The notes below the pieces were generated by a model. That model worked only from the letters and a program-made list of their open reading frames with translations. It ran no database searches and was not told the origin of the DNA. The translations under genes and the position numbers were made by a program. A stretch of DNA of 64,000 nt from Heterocephalus glaber (taxonomy: Eukaryota; Chordata; Mammalia; Rodentia; Bathyergidae): NCBI RefSeq assembly GCF_000247695.1, contig NW_004624781.1, positions 12,755,468 to 12,819,467 of the forward strand. The letters run 5' to 3'. Positions 51,020 through 64,000 of the stretch are shown here, one piece after another. Positions within the stretch are counted from its first letter, which is position 1. Each line of letters begins with the position of its first letter.

Positions 51020-51530
51020 GCACTGCTCCCAGTCATTTTCTTCAGTCAGTTCTGTTTTTTGGTCCCTTGCTCATGTATTAACATGGTCACGTTGGGTATA
51101 CTGTGAAAGTTCTTCTGTCTCATCCCTTGCAATCAGCTTGTTCCCCTCCCCAGCAGTGACCAAGGTTCCCAGGGGTCTGTGTTTGGAGCAGTCACACATC
51201 CATTCCTTCCCCACTTTTGTAGAATGAGAACCTGTGACGCAGTGTTCTACAGTTGCTTTTTCACATAGTATCATATCTCAGATTAATTTATATCAATTCA
51301 TAAGGACTGTCATCCTTTTATAGCTCCATAGCTTTCTACTGCTTGGCTACCCTTGATTTTTAACTACTCCTCTGTTGCCAAGTGTCTAGGTGTTTCTGAT
51401 CTTCTGCTTCTGATGTTCTGAATGAACACTACTGAGATGAATAACCTGTGTTTATGTCACCTTGTTCATATTTGAGTATATCTGTGGAATAGATGTGTAG
51501 AAGGATGTGCTACCCATGTTTTTATAATAA
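51020..51530 (-). mobile_element. L1-like relic, antisense
   Basis: tagctccatagctttctact, ctgttgccaagtgtctaggt, gagtatatctgtggaataga read as the reverse of the same L1 3' segment. Confidence 0.4.
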
Positions 51531-53517
51531 AAGAAAGCATCTTTTTCTAGCTATTTTAAGTAAGATAGCTAGCCTTTTAAGTAAAATAGCCATTTATTTA
51601 ACTACTGGAGATAAAGAATTTCATTAGTCATTTTTTTTATGTTGCCGAGAACCCAATCAAATCTCAACTTAGGCACTTATGTGCCTGCCAACATCCAATA
51701 AGATAAAGGGGCATACTTTGGGAAACTAGATTTGCTTGAAAAGTATTAAATATCAAACTAATCAGTGGGAAAAATTCCATCGAAGGAAAAAATGCCATTT
51801 TAATAACAAAGAGGAATAAAATATAAAAGTTACAATTCCCTTTCTTTGCCCTATGATTAATGGATTACAGATAAGCCATATTTACCTTACCATTTACCAT
51901 ATTTACTTTACAATAAACAAGGGATTTTGCATTGCTACATCTTTTTGGTCTGTCTGCCCTAAAGTTCAAATTTAAATAGAAAAATTAAACTTAACTTTAC
52001 CTTCTAATTTAATGAAATAATAGAAACCTATCTTTGTTACACACGCTGAAACATTACTTTTTTAGTTGAATTGGTTTTTTACATGGCTCTGTATCTAGAC
52101 CCGAGTTACACCTCATTTTTAAATTAATCATTGTTTCTTCCGCCTCAACTTCCCCAGGCCAGCAGAGTCCCATGTTGACGCTCTTATTGGGCTGTGGTCG
52201 TGCACACTCATGGAAGTGCACGGCCTGAAGGAAGCCCATATAAGCAGCCCTATAACTTCAGCACCAGAGCACCCACTGAAGACTATATGAGGTCATAGAA
52301 GCTGGTGGTTGAAAAGCATGCCATGGAGTTTTTCCCACCCAGGTGCTCTGTTTCCCCTCTGGTCAACCTGGCTGTTTCCCTGTGTGCAGCTCTGATTCCT
52401 GGCCAGACTCCATGCCTTGTTTTTTGAGTACCTGCAGTCCTTGGGCTCTGCCCTCTCCTACAGGAGAAGTAGAGAAGATGGAAGTATAGCCTGTGTCTGA
52501 TGGTCCCTTCTATTTCGGCTCCAGGCCCCTCACCCCTATTGTTTTACTTTTTAGCTAAGGTCATAAAGATAATGACGTAAACAGTTTTACCAGATAACTT
52601 AACTGTGCCCCCATTTTGGCATGGTTAGGGATTTGGGAGGATTCCATATTTACAGAACAAATAAATTGGGGCTGACTGTTCATTGTATAAAACTATTTGC
52701 TGTGTAATACCTGTGGACAGTGAGTGGAACCCTGGTAGATATGCTATACACCATTGATGGTCAGGTCTGCTACATCTACTGAGAGATGCCCACCCTGAAG
52801 CTGGCGGTCATAACTTGCGTGGTAGTGAAGGCCTCTTCTGTCTTGCATACTTTGGCCAATGTCTCTTGATTCTCTCAGCAACCCTACTTCTGTTCAGTCT
52901 GATTTATGAATATCATACTTTTACTGTGCAAAGGAAGTTTTAGCTCAGTGGAGGACACATCCGGATTCCTAGACTTGTGTTGTTAATATGGAAACTAGAA
53001 GAATATTAAATGACCATGAGCAGATCAGCACATTTGGTTTTGTTCACAGAGTATAAAAGGAAGCCTTTCCACAGGTCAGAGCATTTTTGTAAAACACTCC
53101 TATAGAGGATACACAGCCAAAAGGCCGTGAAACGATTCCTATAGAGAATAAACACCTTGTTCTGGCATTGTGCTTTTCAAAATGCATTCGCTGACTGACT
53201 CTCCTTGGAAGATATATACTGAGAAATGCCAGCCTATTACATCCTAGCACCATCTGTGCAATTCAAACAGATTAGCCTTTAATGGGAGGCTTGTGATTTT
53301 TGAGCATTATCATAAGGTCTTTAACACAATCTTTTTACCAGAGGGTTTGGTAAAGTTTTATGTAGAGAAAGAAGACTCAGCTGCAAGCTCAGAATTTTTT
53401 TTTGGAGCTATTAAAATCTTTCAGACTGGAAAAAATCTGAACATTCTTTCATGCCCAAGAATAGTGTCATTTATTCGTATTAGAGCATTTTGGCCAGGAA
53501 TCAAGAAAACCTGGTCC

Positions 53518-53612
53518 AGGCTGGAGATGTAGTTTAGTGGTGGAGCACTTGCCTAGTATATGCAGGGCCCTAGGTTCAGTCCCTAGCACCACAAAAAGAA
53601 AGAATGAAAGCA
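53518..53612 (+). mobile_element. ID SINE, old
   Basis: aggctggagatgtagtttag, agggccctaggttcagtccc, A/G-rich tail. Confidence 0.75.
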
Positions 53613-54571
53613 AGCAAGCAAACTTCATCTGTCTGTATCCCAGCTTTTTCTTGGTGAGTTTCAGGGCCTGAAATCAAGTTGCCAAGGCAAGAGAGTCTCG
53701 ATTTCTCTATCCAAAGACTGTAAACTACCCTGCCACATGTCCTTTGGATAAAAGGGTGAGCACCGATGTAGCCAATACCAGTCTCCTGCATTTCCCTCCT
53801 TCTACCACCCTCCCCATCCCGGAATCTTCTTGTAGTGTCCCTCTTTGAAACTGTCCAGGTCCCCTTTCACTTTCCGCCTGGTTCTCTCTCTCCATCCAAG
53901 GACCCCAGCATTGGGTTCTTAGATCCAGTCCATCCTAAGCTTTGAATCTCACCACAACTTTCAGCTATATCTGGTGTGGTCTGCAGTATTCCTGCCTCCT
54001 CATCTATGCACGCTCCAGTCCCTGCTCCATATCTGTACAAATCCTGCCCCTCCTTTCAGGGGTGGCTCAAATGCCCCACCTTCCTTCCACTTCCTCAGTG
54101 GGTAGTAAATGTTCCAAATTCCTCCAGACTTTGATTGTCTATGTCAAGTATTCAGCTTTTAGGAGATTTTTTTTTTTAAGCCTGATAAATTGTCTTCAGC
54201 TCATCTAGATTGTTTTCAAGATTTCTTAAATATTTTGTATCCTTTCTTTTCTTTGTAGTAACTCTAGTGAAGGTAAATACTTGATAAAAGGTTGATTGGT
54301 CATAATTATCAATTCAGTCATTACAGGTGCTTCCAGGTTTTGGAAATGATTCTTTTTTGGTGAAAACATTGCACCGAAGAGGAAGAAAACAATATTTGGA
54401 GCCAAAAAAAATGTTTCTTGATGGAGTTCCTGCCAGGCTGTCTTGGAGACATGTCCATTTTAGGCATTTCACTGTCATCTCAGTGGGAGGGGTTGGCCTG
54501 CCACCCTTCTTGGGTCACTGATCCGTATGATTAGAAGTCCCTGTCATCATGGGAACTGGCATACATAATAG

Positions 54572-55105
<534 letters not shown>

Positions 55106-55239
55106 TAGCTAACTCAAGGTGGCAGCGGCTTCTTCTGGACAACACACGCAGTAAAGCCAGGACTAGTGACTGGAAAGGAGGAAATCCATGGTGCCAGACT
55201 TTTCTTAACTCCTGTGCCTGAAGATTTGGTGATGTTGTA

Positions 55240-55590
55240 TTTGTCACACACCGCTGCATAACAAGTTAATCCAAAACAAGTGACTTCCAACAATCAGCAT
55301 TTATATTTCTCACAATTTCTGTGAGTTGGGCATTGGAGATCAGCTTAGCTCAGCAGTCTGACCCAAGGACAAACATTCTGTGGAGATGCTGATCAGACAT
55401 GCAGTCCGTCTGACCGAGGTGGAGGAGATGGTGAAAGTCGAGTCCCACCTACAGCTGGTAGCAGGGGGCCTTGATTTCTCACCTCTCCTTTGGGCTGCTT
55501 GGTGACCGACACAGCCTGGCACTTGGTTCCCTGGAGTGAGTGATCTAAGACAGAGCACACGAGCAACAAGCCACAAGATTTTCAGTCCCT
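55240..55590 (-). mobile_element. MaLR-like LTR relic, antisense
   Basis: cacaccgctgcataacaagt, gcatttatatttctcacaat and ttctgtgagttgggcattgg resemble the reversed 3' end of an old MLT-type LTR. The rest is too decayed to bound. Confidence 0.33.
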
Positions 55591-55607
55591 GATCTTGGAT
55601 TTACGTG

Positions 55608-55803
55608 CAATGGTGCCTCAGTTCACGAATGCTTTTGTTTGCAAACAGTTTGGTTCACAAACAAGCATTTGGCAAAATTTTGTTTTTGTTTGCAAACTGC
55701 ATGCGGTGATGAACACGACCATGACCACCTTTCCCGCACAAACCCGAACATGGCCATCTTTTCCAGATGGAACGAAGGAAGTTCATGAACCGAGGTACCA
55801 GTG
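55608..55803. mobile_element. 196-bp MITE, second copy
   Basis: The left end caatggtgcctcagttcacg and the inverse of the right end (cactggtacctcggttcatg) are inverted repeats; TA follows the right end. Same family as the two elements at 23489-23795. Confidence 0.65.
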
Positions 55804-56139
55804 TACTGTCTCTTTGGCATATTTGGTCCATTAGAAGCAAGTCACGAAGTGTAGTTCACCCTTAAGGAGAGGGGAATTAGGCTTCATCTTTGAACGGGAA
55901 GACTATCAAAGACATTGAATATATTTTAAACCTACCACAGATGTATGGGGTTTTGGCATAATCATACACACTTATATGCATATGCATGTAGTATATATAA
56001 ATGTATATGACATATATATTCTGAAATGTCTTTCAGCACTGCAGAGCTGACAGTTCCAATCTATATTAATCACTATAGCCTTGAAATGCTCTAATAATAG
56101 CAAACACTTATATCCATATTTGCCAGATACTACATATTT

Positions 56140-56270
56140 TAGAACCAAAAATATCTCATTTAATTCTTACATCAACCTTGTGGCTTCGATATTACCTCTA
56201 TTTTACACATAACTTAAGTGAGACAAAGAGAAGTTAAAGAATTTGCCCAGGGTCACATTGCTACTGTATG
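56140..56270 (+). mobile_element. MIR SINE, broken by a Tigger-like element
   Basis: atctcatttaattcttacat, ctattttacacataacttaa and tttgcccagggtcacattgc; it stops where the transposon at 56271 begins. Confidence 0.7.
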
Positions 56271-56634
56271 CAGTGGACCCTTGATTTATGAACTCAATCC
56301 ATTCACAAGGGCTGGTTGTAACTCAAGCAGGTCAATTGATGGCTCAGGCTCCTCTACACAGCTTTCAAAGTCTCTCTCCTGTACACAGGCAGATCTCAGT
56401 GTCGTTAGAAAGACACTGGTCTAGGATTTCCAATTAACCCCACACAGGAAAGGATGTTGCATTGTTCTTTCCAGAACTCTTTAAGGGTTAAATCTGTATC
56501 TGAGATCATCTGGAAGCACAAGCAGCTGGCATTGGGTTCATAACTTAAGACTTTTGTCGTAAGTTAAAACTAAAATTCCAGTTGTAACTCAAGTTGTTCG
56601 TATGTCAGACTGGTCATAACTCAAGGGTCCACTG
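56271..56634. mobile_element. Tigger-like DNA transposon with 21-bp inverted ends
   Basis: cagtggacccttgatttatga at the left is matched by the reverse complement of tcataactcaagggtccactg at the right with one or two changes. 364 bp, no coding capacity. It directly follows a MIR sequence that breaks off at its left end, so it inserted into that MIR. Confidence 0.65.
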
Positions 56635-56904
56635 TGTGTGTTCTAGGAGCACCTACATTCCTAGCTATTCTGCACCTCTGGCTTTTAGAGATCATGTTAG
56701 GAACCCCGAGGGGACCCTAGGCAAGGTACACCTGCAAGGCCACTGGATCTAAGGAGTGTGTGTGACTGAATCCAGGCAGTAACACCTGCAAAGCTGCGAT
56801 ATGGTTAGGGGTAGCTGGACAAAGGAGCGGGTGACTTGTCTGTACTTCTCATAGCTACTTCAGGGTCAGATTGCTTGGGAAGGTAAAGGTCATGTGTTAG
56901 TTTG

Positions 56905-57015
56905 CCCAGATGCCTCATTTTACTGAGAAGGAAGTCTCAGGCCTGCATGTTGGTGGATTTGCCCAAGGCCCCGGAGCAAGAGGGTGGTTCGAACTGGGAC
57001 TAGAACCCACAGCTC
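56905..57015 (+). mobile_element. MIR SINE fragment
   Basis: gcctcattttactgagaagg, tttgcccaaggccccggagc, cgaactgggactagaaccca. Confidence 0.65.
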
Positions 57016-57127
57016 TTGTCTCTGTCCAGGGCACCTTCCAGCGCTGGACTTCTGCCTTCCTCCCTGTCATCCCTCAGCTTCTCTGTGGTAAGAGTGGATG
57101 AATGCCTGTGTAATTGACACTAATTCG

Positions 57128-57240
57128 AGCTGATGTTTACTCGGCACTTCCTGTGTGCTAGGCACTGGGCTTGGTGTTGTGTATCATTACCCATTAGCTC
57201 ACAAAAGATGTGTCATGTTCTTTGCCTGGAAAAGATGTCT
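57128..57240 (+). mobile_element. MIR SINE fragment
   Basis: tgatgtttactcggcacttc ctgtgtgctaggcactgggc. Confidence 0.65.
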
Positions 57241-57444
57241 GGTGTTTCAACATTCAGATATTCACCACCTGCAGGAATTTTCCTCTTGGGTTCCTCCCTT
57301 CTCATCTCCCTCACTGACCGCCTCTGTTCTGTCCCTCCCTGGTGTCATTAAGTCTGTTCCATTGAATTGCATGGCCTTTTCTCACAGTGATCAGGAATCC
57401 ACATTTAGGCATCATACTGCTTAATTTTGGCCCCAGGCTTAGCT

Positions 57445-57540
57445 TCTTGTCCACTGCAATCTTAGACATCCATCTGGAAAATGGGGGTAATGATAGTGTC
57501 ACTGCTGTTATGAGAACTGTAAAGAGCCATGAGAGCTTTC
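57445..57540 (-). mobile_element. MIR SINE fragment
   Basis: catccatctggaaaatgggg gtaatgatagtg. Confidence 0.5.
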
Positions 57541-58173
57541 AGCAAAGGCAGGCAAAGACGAAGGTTAAATACACATAAGCTGCTCTTATTATCAATTTAA
57601 AAGTAATTGCTGTTATTATCTGTAGACAGCTCATCTTCTCTATAAGCTCCAAACCATGGGGACTGCCTCGTCCTCGGCATTGCTGGCATACGGTGACGTG
57701 CTCACTAAAGAACTGCCAAATTGGGGGCATTGGAAATGACACTTACAGATTTTGTAATATTGGCTCTTCATGGGAACTAGGTTTTACTTTGATCTTCCAA
57801 GATGACATTTTCTTTTAATTTCTCAAGACTTCTTCCTGAACAGTTCATTATGAACTGAAAGCATGTACGAATAAAAAAACAGTAAAAAAAAAAATTCGAG
57901 CAGTATAAAAAAAGACCTGAGAGAAGCTAACTCTGCCAGAAATTAATGGTTTTCATCAAGAAACCTTTTTTTTTTCCTACTGAATCATTCTTTCGATGCT
58001 AGTGGTTTTCCAAAGTACTTGACGTTACGCTGAGACCTTTCTAAAGCTGCAAGTTCACCTGTCATCACGCTGGCCTGTTTCTAGCAGGCAGGGGTGTGTG
58101 CTGTGCAGTGTCCTGTGTGTGTCCCCTGCCCCAACCCAGTCACACTCGACTGTCTCTCCTGTGAGGAAGGTGA

Positions 58174-58724
<551 letters not shown>

Positions 58725-59139
58725 TAAAAGGTATAGATTTCTCTTTCAATACTAGCCTCAGATTTCAGTCCTGTATTAGGAAACATACCTAATAAAGTCC
58801 CGCAGAAGAACCATATGCCATTGCGGCATTTGAGTCTGTGAAATATAAATACCATCTGGCGCGTTTTCTTTCTCCTGCAGCTCATGGTGCTGCGAAGTCG
58901 GGCTAATGACTGGCTGTTCTTACTGCTCTCTGACTCATTGACCGAGTGGAAAATGGAGCCTCTTCCCAATCCCACTGTCTGTGCAGATACCGTGTTCCTA
59001 AGGAGCAACGCTGCTCGCAGACTCACAGCCCTCCCAGTCTTCCCTAAAAGTAAATTTATTTTTAACAGAGCTGACATTTTAGTTCTTGTTTGAGGAACCA
59101 GTCTTGCTCATGATTTCTTCTCAAAGTTAGGTGCAGATG

Positions 59140-59575
59140 CCACCTTATTCCTGCTGCCATATTGTTTTCGGTGCCACCCTAATAAAGCAAAGGCTGAGTG
59201 GCATAAAACAGCAGAAATTTCTTCACTCCAATCTCTGGAGCCAGAGCCCAGAGTCAGGGGTCACGCTTCCTCCAGAGGCTCTAAGGAGAATCCTTCTGGA
59301 GCCCCAGAGCTCCTCCTCTTCCAGCTGCTGGTGGCTCCAAGAATGTCTGGGTTGTGACGGTATCGCTGCAGTCTCCGCCTTCTCTTCTTTGTCTCTCTGA
59401 CTAAACTTCCTTCTCCTTTCTTTTGTAAAGATGCCAGTCTTTGGATAACCCTCCGGCCCCGGTGCAGGATGATTTAATCATGAGGCCCTTAACAAAGGAC
59501 AGCTACAAAAACCCTTTTTCCAAACCTCATATGCTGAGGTTGTGGGTGGACGTGAAATCTGGGAGGATATCGTTA
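59140..59575 (-). mobile_element. MLT1-type MaLR LTR, antisense
   Basis: Reverse-orientation match in order: gctgccatattgttttcggt, ggcataaaacagcagaaatt, ctggagccagagcccagagt, agctgctggtggctccaaga, ataaccctccggccc and ctacaaaaaccctttttcca. Old LTR, no internal region. Confidence 0.62.
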
Positions 59576-60545
59576 TACCTCCTACACTACCTAGGCCAAG
59601 GTGGTTTGGGGGCTGTTTGATTGTGGAAGTGTTCTTGTCTCTACTTAAGAGATACCAATGAGCAGTAGGTTTCCACATTCGCTGGACTCCCAGCCATCTG
59701 CTCCTGCAGAGTAGACAGCCGAGGAGAGCGTGGTAAGGACTGAGGTGGCAGCTGCTGGGTCAGTAACTGTGCATGGCATAGCTCATACTGGATTTAGAGA
59801 TGGGGCAGTGGACACCTACTGAGCAATTTTGAGCAGGAAGTGACATGATCTGTTTTGTGTTTTTGCGAAGATCAGTGTGGTTCTGTAGAGTGGAGTGAGT
59901 CGGAGGAAAATAAACCTGATAGGAAGTTTAAATATCAGGAGTCTCCGATGGAAAATTGAGCAGGAAGCAATGGGGCCTTGGGCCACAATAGTAGAGGTGG
60001 AGCCACAGTAAGAGGTCCTCAGATCCTGCGTATATTATGGAGACTGGAGCCAACAGGGCTTGCTCAAACTAACAATAAGCTAAGAAGGGAAGAGTAATCA
60101 AGCATGATTCCTGGCTTTGGAGCTTGAGTAACAGGGTCAGTGACTATTTGCTGGAGGGTAAGGTTAGAAGACAGGATACGGAATCACAACTCCTCTGAAC
60201 ATGAAGTTTGAGAGGAAACTCAAATTTCCACCTGGAAATTTTAATATGGGGACTATATATGAGTCTGGAACTCAGCACCAAAGTTCAACATAAAGAAATA
60301 AAGTTCAAGGGTCATAACTTACAGTGACAAAGCCATAGATTGAAATCACGTAAGGAAAGAAGGCTGAAAAAAGACAAGTTGCCTCAGAGATTGGGCCCTG
60401 AGACTCCATCATTTATAAAACTCTGGAAAGAATAAAAGAACTAGCAAAGGACGCCAACAAAACAAATCAGTGGTAAATAGAAAACTAGGACCATGTGGCC
60501 CTCACATTAAATGAGCAGGTACTCTAAATGAGAAAGCCTCTTTTT

Positions 60546-60625
60546 GGGGGGTACCGGGGATCAAACTCAGGACCTTGTGCTTGTGAGGCAGGTGTCAGTA
60601 CCAGTGAGCTAAATCCCTGGCCCAC
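60546..60625 (-). mobile_element. ID SINE (left of a pair)
   Basis: gtaccggggatcaaactcag, gtgagctaaatccctggccc; flanked by gaaagcctcttttt at 60532 and 60628. Confidence 0.88.
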
Positions 60626-60641
60626 AGGAAAGCCTCTTTTT

Positions 60642-60729
60642 TTTTTTTTTTTTTTGGTACCAGAGATCGAACTCGGGTCCTTGCGCTTGTGAATCAGGCA
60701 GCGAAACCACTGAGCTAAATCCCCGGCCC
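60642..60729 (-). mobile_element. ID SINE (right of a pair)
   Basis: T-run, gtaccagagatcgaactcgg, tgagctaaatccccggccc; flanked by gaaagcctcttttt at 60628 and gaaaggctcttttt at 60731. Confidence 0.88.
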
Positions 60730-60871
60730 AGAAAGGCTCTTTTTAAAGTTCAGATGCTGCTCTGTACTATTGTCCTGTTATAATCCAAAGAGGTTTTGTT
60801 TTGTTTTAAACTGGACTTACTAGATTAATCCATAAATGTTGTCAGTTTTGTCGGTCAAAAATGGTTGTATT

Positions 60872-60951
60872 CGGCGGGGGATTTAGCTCAGTGGTTCTGG
60901 GACCTGCCACGCAAGCGCAAGGTCCTGGGTTCGATCCCTGGTACCAAAAAA
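60872..60951 (+). mobile_element. ID SINE with target duplication
   Basis: cggcgggggatttagctcag, gggttcgatccctggtacca, A-tail; aaaatggttgtat repeats on both sides. Promoter boxes look intact. Confidence 0.9.
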
Positions 60952-61057
60952 AAAAAAATGGTTGTATGGTAGCAGTTTTGTATGGTTCAAACTAAATATG
61001 AAAATCACAAAGCTGTGAGATGTTCTTTCCTTTCACCTTTTAGGAAAAAAGAGATGA

Positions 61058-63274
<2,217 letters not shown>

Positions 63275-63360
63275 GTATCCTATGACATGGATGGCTTCTG
63301 TGAAAGGAACCGGGATGTGCTTTTTATGGATCTGATCGAACTCATGCAGAGCAGTGAACT
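63275..63360 (+). CDS. MYO1E: MYO1E exon 15 (residues 511-538 plus two bases of L539)
   Basis: 86 nt; phase 0 in, leaves after CT of a Leu codon. [20 protein letters not shown] then IELMQSSE matches the VxYxxxGFxxxNxDxLxxDL signature that ends the lower 50-kDa domain before loop 2. The acceptor is catccttggcag and the donor CT|gtaagt. It is the last coding exon visible; the next lies past the right edge. Confidence 0.96.
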
Positions 63361-64000
63361 GTAAGTGTCCCTCACCTCATCTGATACGTGGTATAGGTTT
63401 GAAATATTCAGTATCAAAACTAACAAAGGTGGCATTGGAGTGGTTGACATTTTGCTCCTTTGAACTGTTGAGTCTGGTTGATGATTTTGACTATTTGGTT
63501 TCTCAAAACTGCTTTCTTTATTCCAATCTCAGCCTCTCCCTATGCTCCTAACACTTCCTGTCCACAAATTCCGAGTGATAGCTGTATGCTCGGCTGCACC
63601 ACTGTTGGTACTGTTGCCAAGAAGTGACCATAGTGGGTTTGGGTTAGGATGGCCCTTTCTGACCATCTAAGAGCAGAGTGGTCTGGTTCTCTGACATTTT
63701 GTTCAAAGAACAAAGGTAAAAGAATTTTCCATCATCACTTCATGGCTGACGACTTAATAAGACCCACGTTAACCCGAATCCCTGACACACTTGGCAACCC
63801 AAGAATTCTGGGACTCCCAGACACTGCCTGAGCTACAGGGCTGGAATAGCAGGGAATCCCTCCCGCAGGCTGGAGGGGATCTCAGGACCAGCCTGGTCTC
63901 CTTTCTTTCTTTTTTTTTTTCTTTTTTTTCCTTTCCTTCCCTTATCCCTGCAAAGCTTCTTGAGTTTCTGGGCCACCGCCCATACATGCCAGGCAAGTAG
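63361..64000 (+). other. MYO1E: MYO1E intron 15, 5' end
   Basis: 640 nt. Only a pyrimidine-rich CTTT-type tract at 63899-63942 stands out. Confidence 0.75.
63899..63945. repeat. (CTTT)n-like pyrimidine tract
   Basis: About 45 nt of T with scattered C in intron 15. Confidence 0.9.

Overview
This is mammalian nuclear DNA with no prokaryotic or viral gene organisation. It holds short exons with GT/AG borders in long introns dense in interspersed repeats. The repeats point to a rodent: many tRNA-derived ID elements with A-tails and target-site duplications, 7SL-derived B1 elements (one with the internal duplication typical of rodent B1), and fused ID-B1 elements. ID copies greatly outnumber other young SINEs and no clear B2 was seen, which suggests a non-murid rodent. 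A hystricomorph such as guinea pig or mole-rat relatives is my best guess; squirrel-like rodents are not excluded. The species call is inference. The one host gene recognised is MYO1E (unconventional myosin-Ie, long-tailed class I myosin) on the + strand. Fourteen consecutive coding exons, taken as exons 2-15, lie at 9311-9454, 17427-17516, 20277-20371, 37635-37722, 41392-41481, 45163-45294, 48478-48612, 49430-49562, 54750-54946, 58201-58281, 58593-58679, 61148-61234, 62195-62362 and 63275-63360. They total 1613 nt and join in one frame with no stop, giving residues 2 to about 539 of the motor domain. P-loop, switch I, the TEDS-region loop, switch II, relay helix and lower 50-kDa segments appear in the expected order. 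The start codon and 5' UTR lie before the window; the rest of the motor, the IQ motif, TH1, TH2 and SH3 lie after it. Region by region: 1-9.3 kb is the end of intron 1, with a Tigger-like fossil, a MaLR LTR, SINEs and an assembly gap inside a pyrimidine minisatellite. 9.4-37.6 kb (introns 2-4) is SINE-rich, with a new-looking pair of miniature inverted-repeat transposons, a tandem triplet of ID elements and a SERF1 retrocopy near the end. 37.7-49.4 kb holds L1 and MaLR relics, a probable solo LTR with a 6-bp target duplication and a 32-nt U6 snRNA fragment. 49.6-64 kb holds MIR, Tigger, MaLR and L1 relics and three ID copies in a row. No CRISPR array, operon, defence system or novel protein system was seen. 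The unusual content is in the retrotransposition and transposon structures and in a few weak splice signals.
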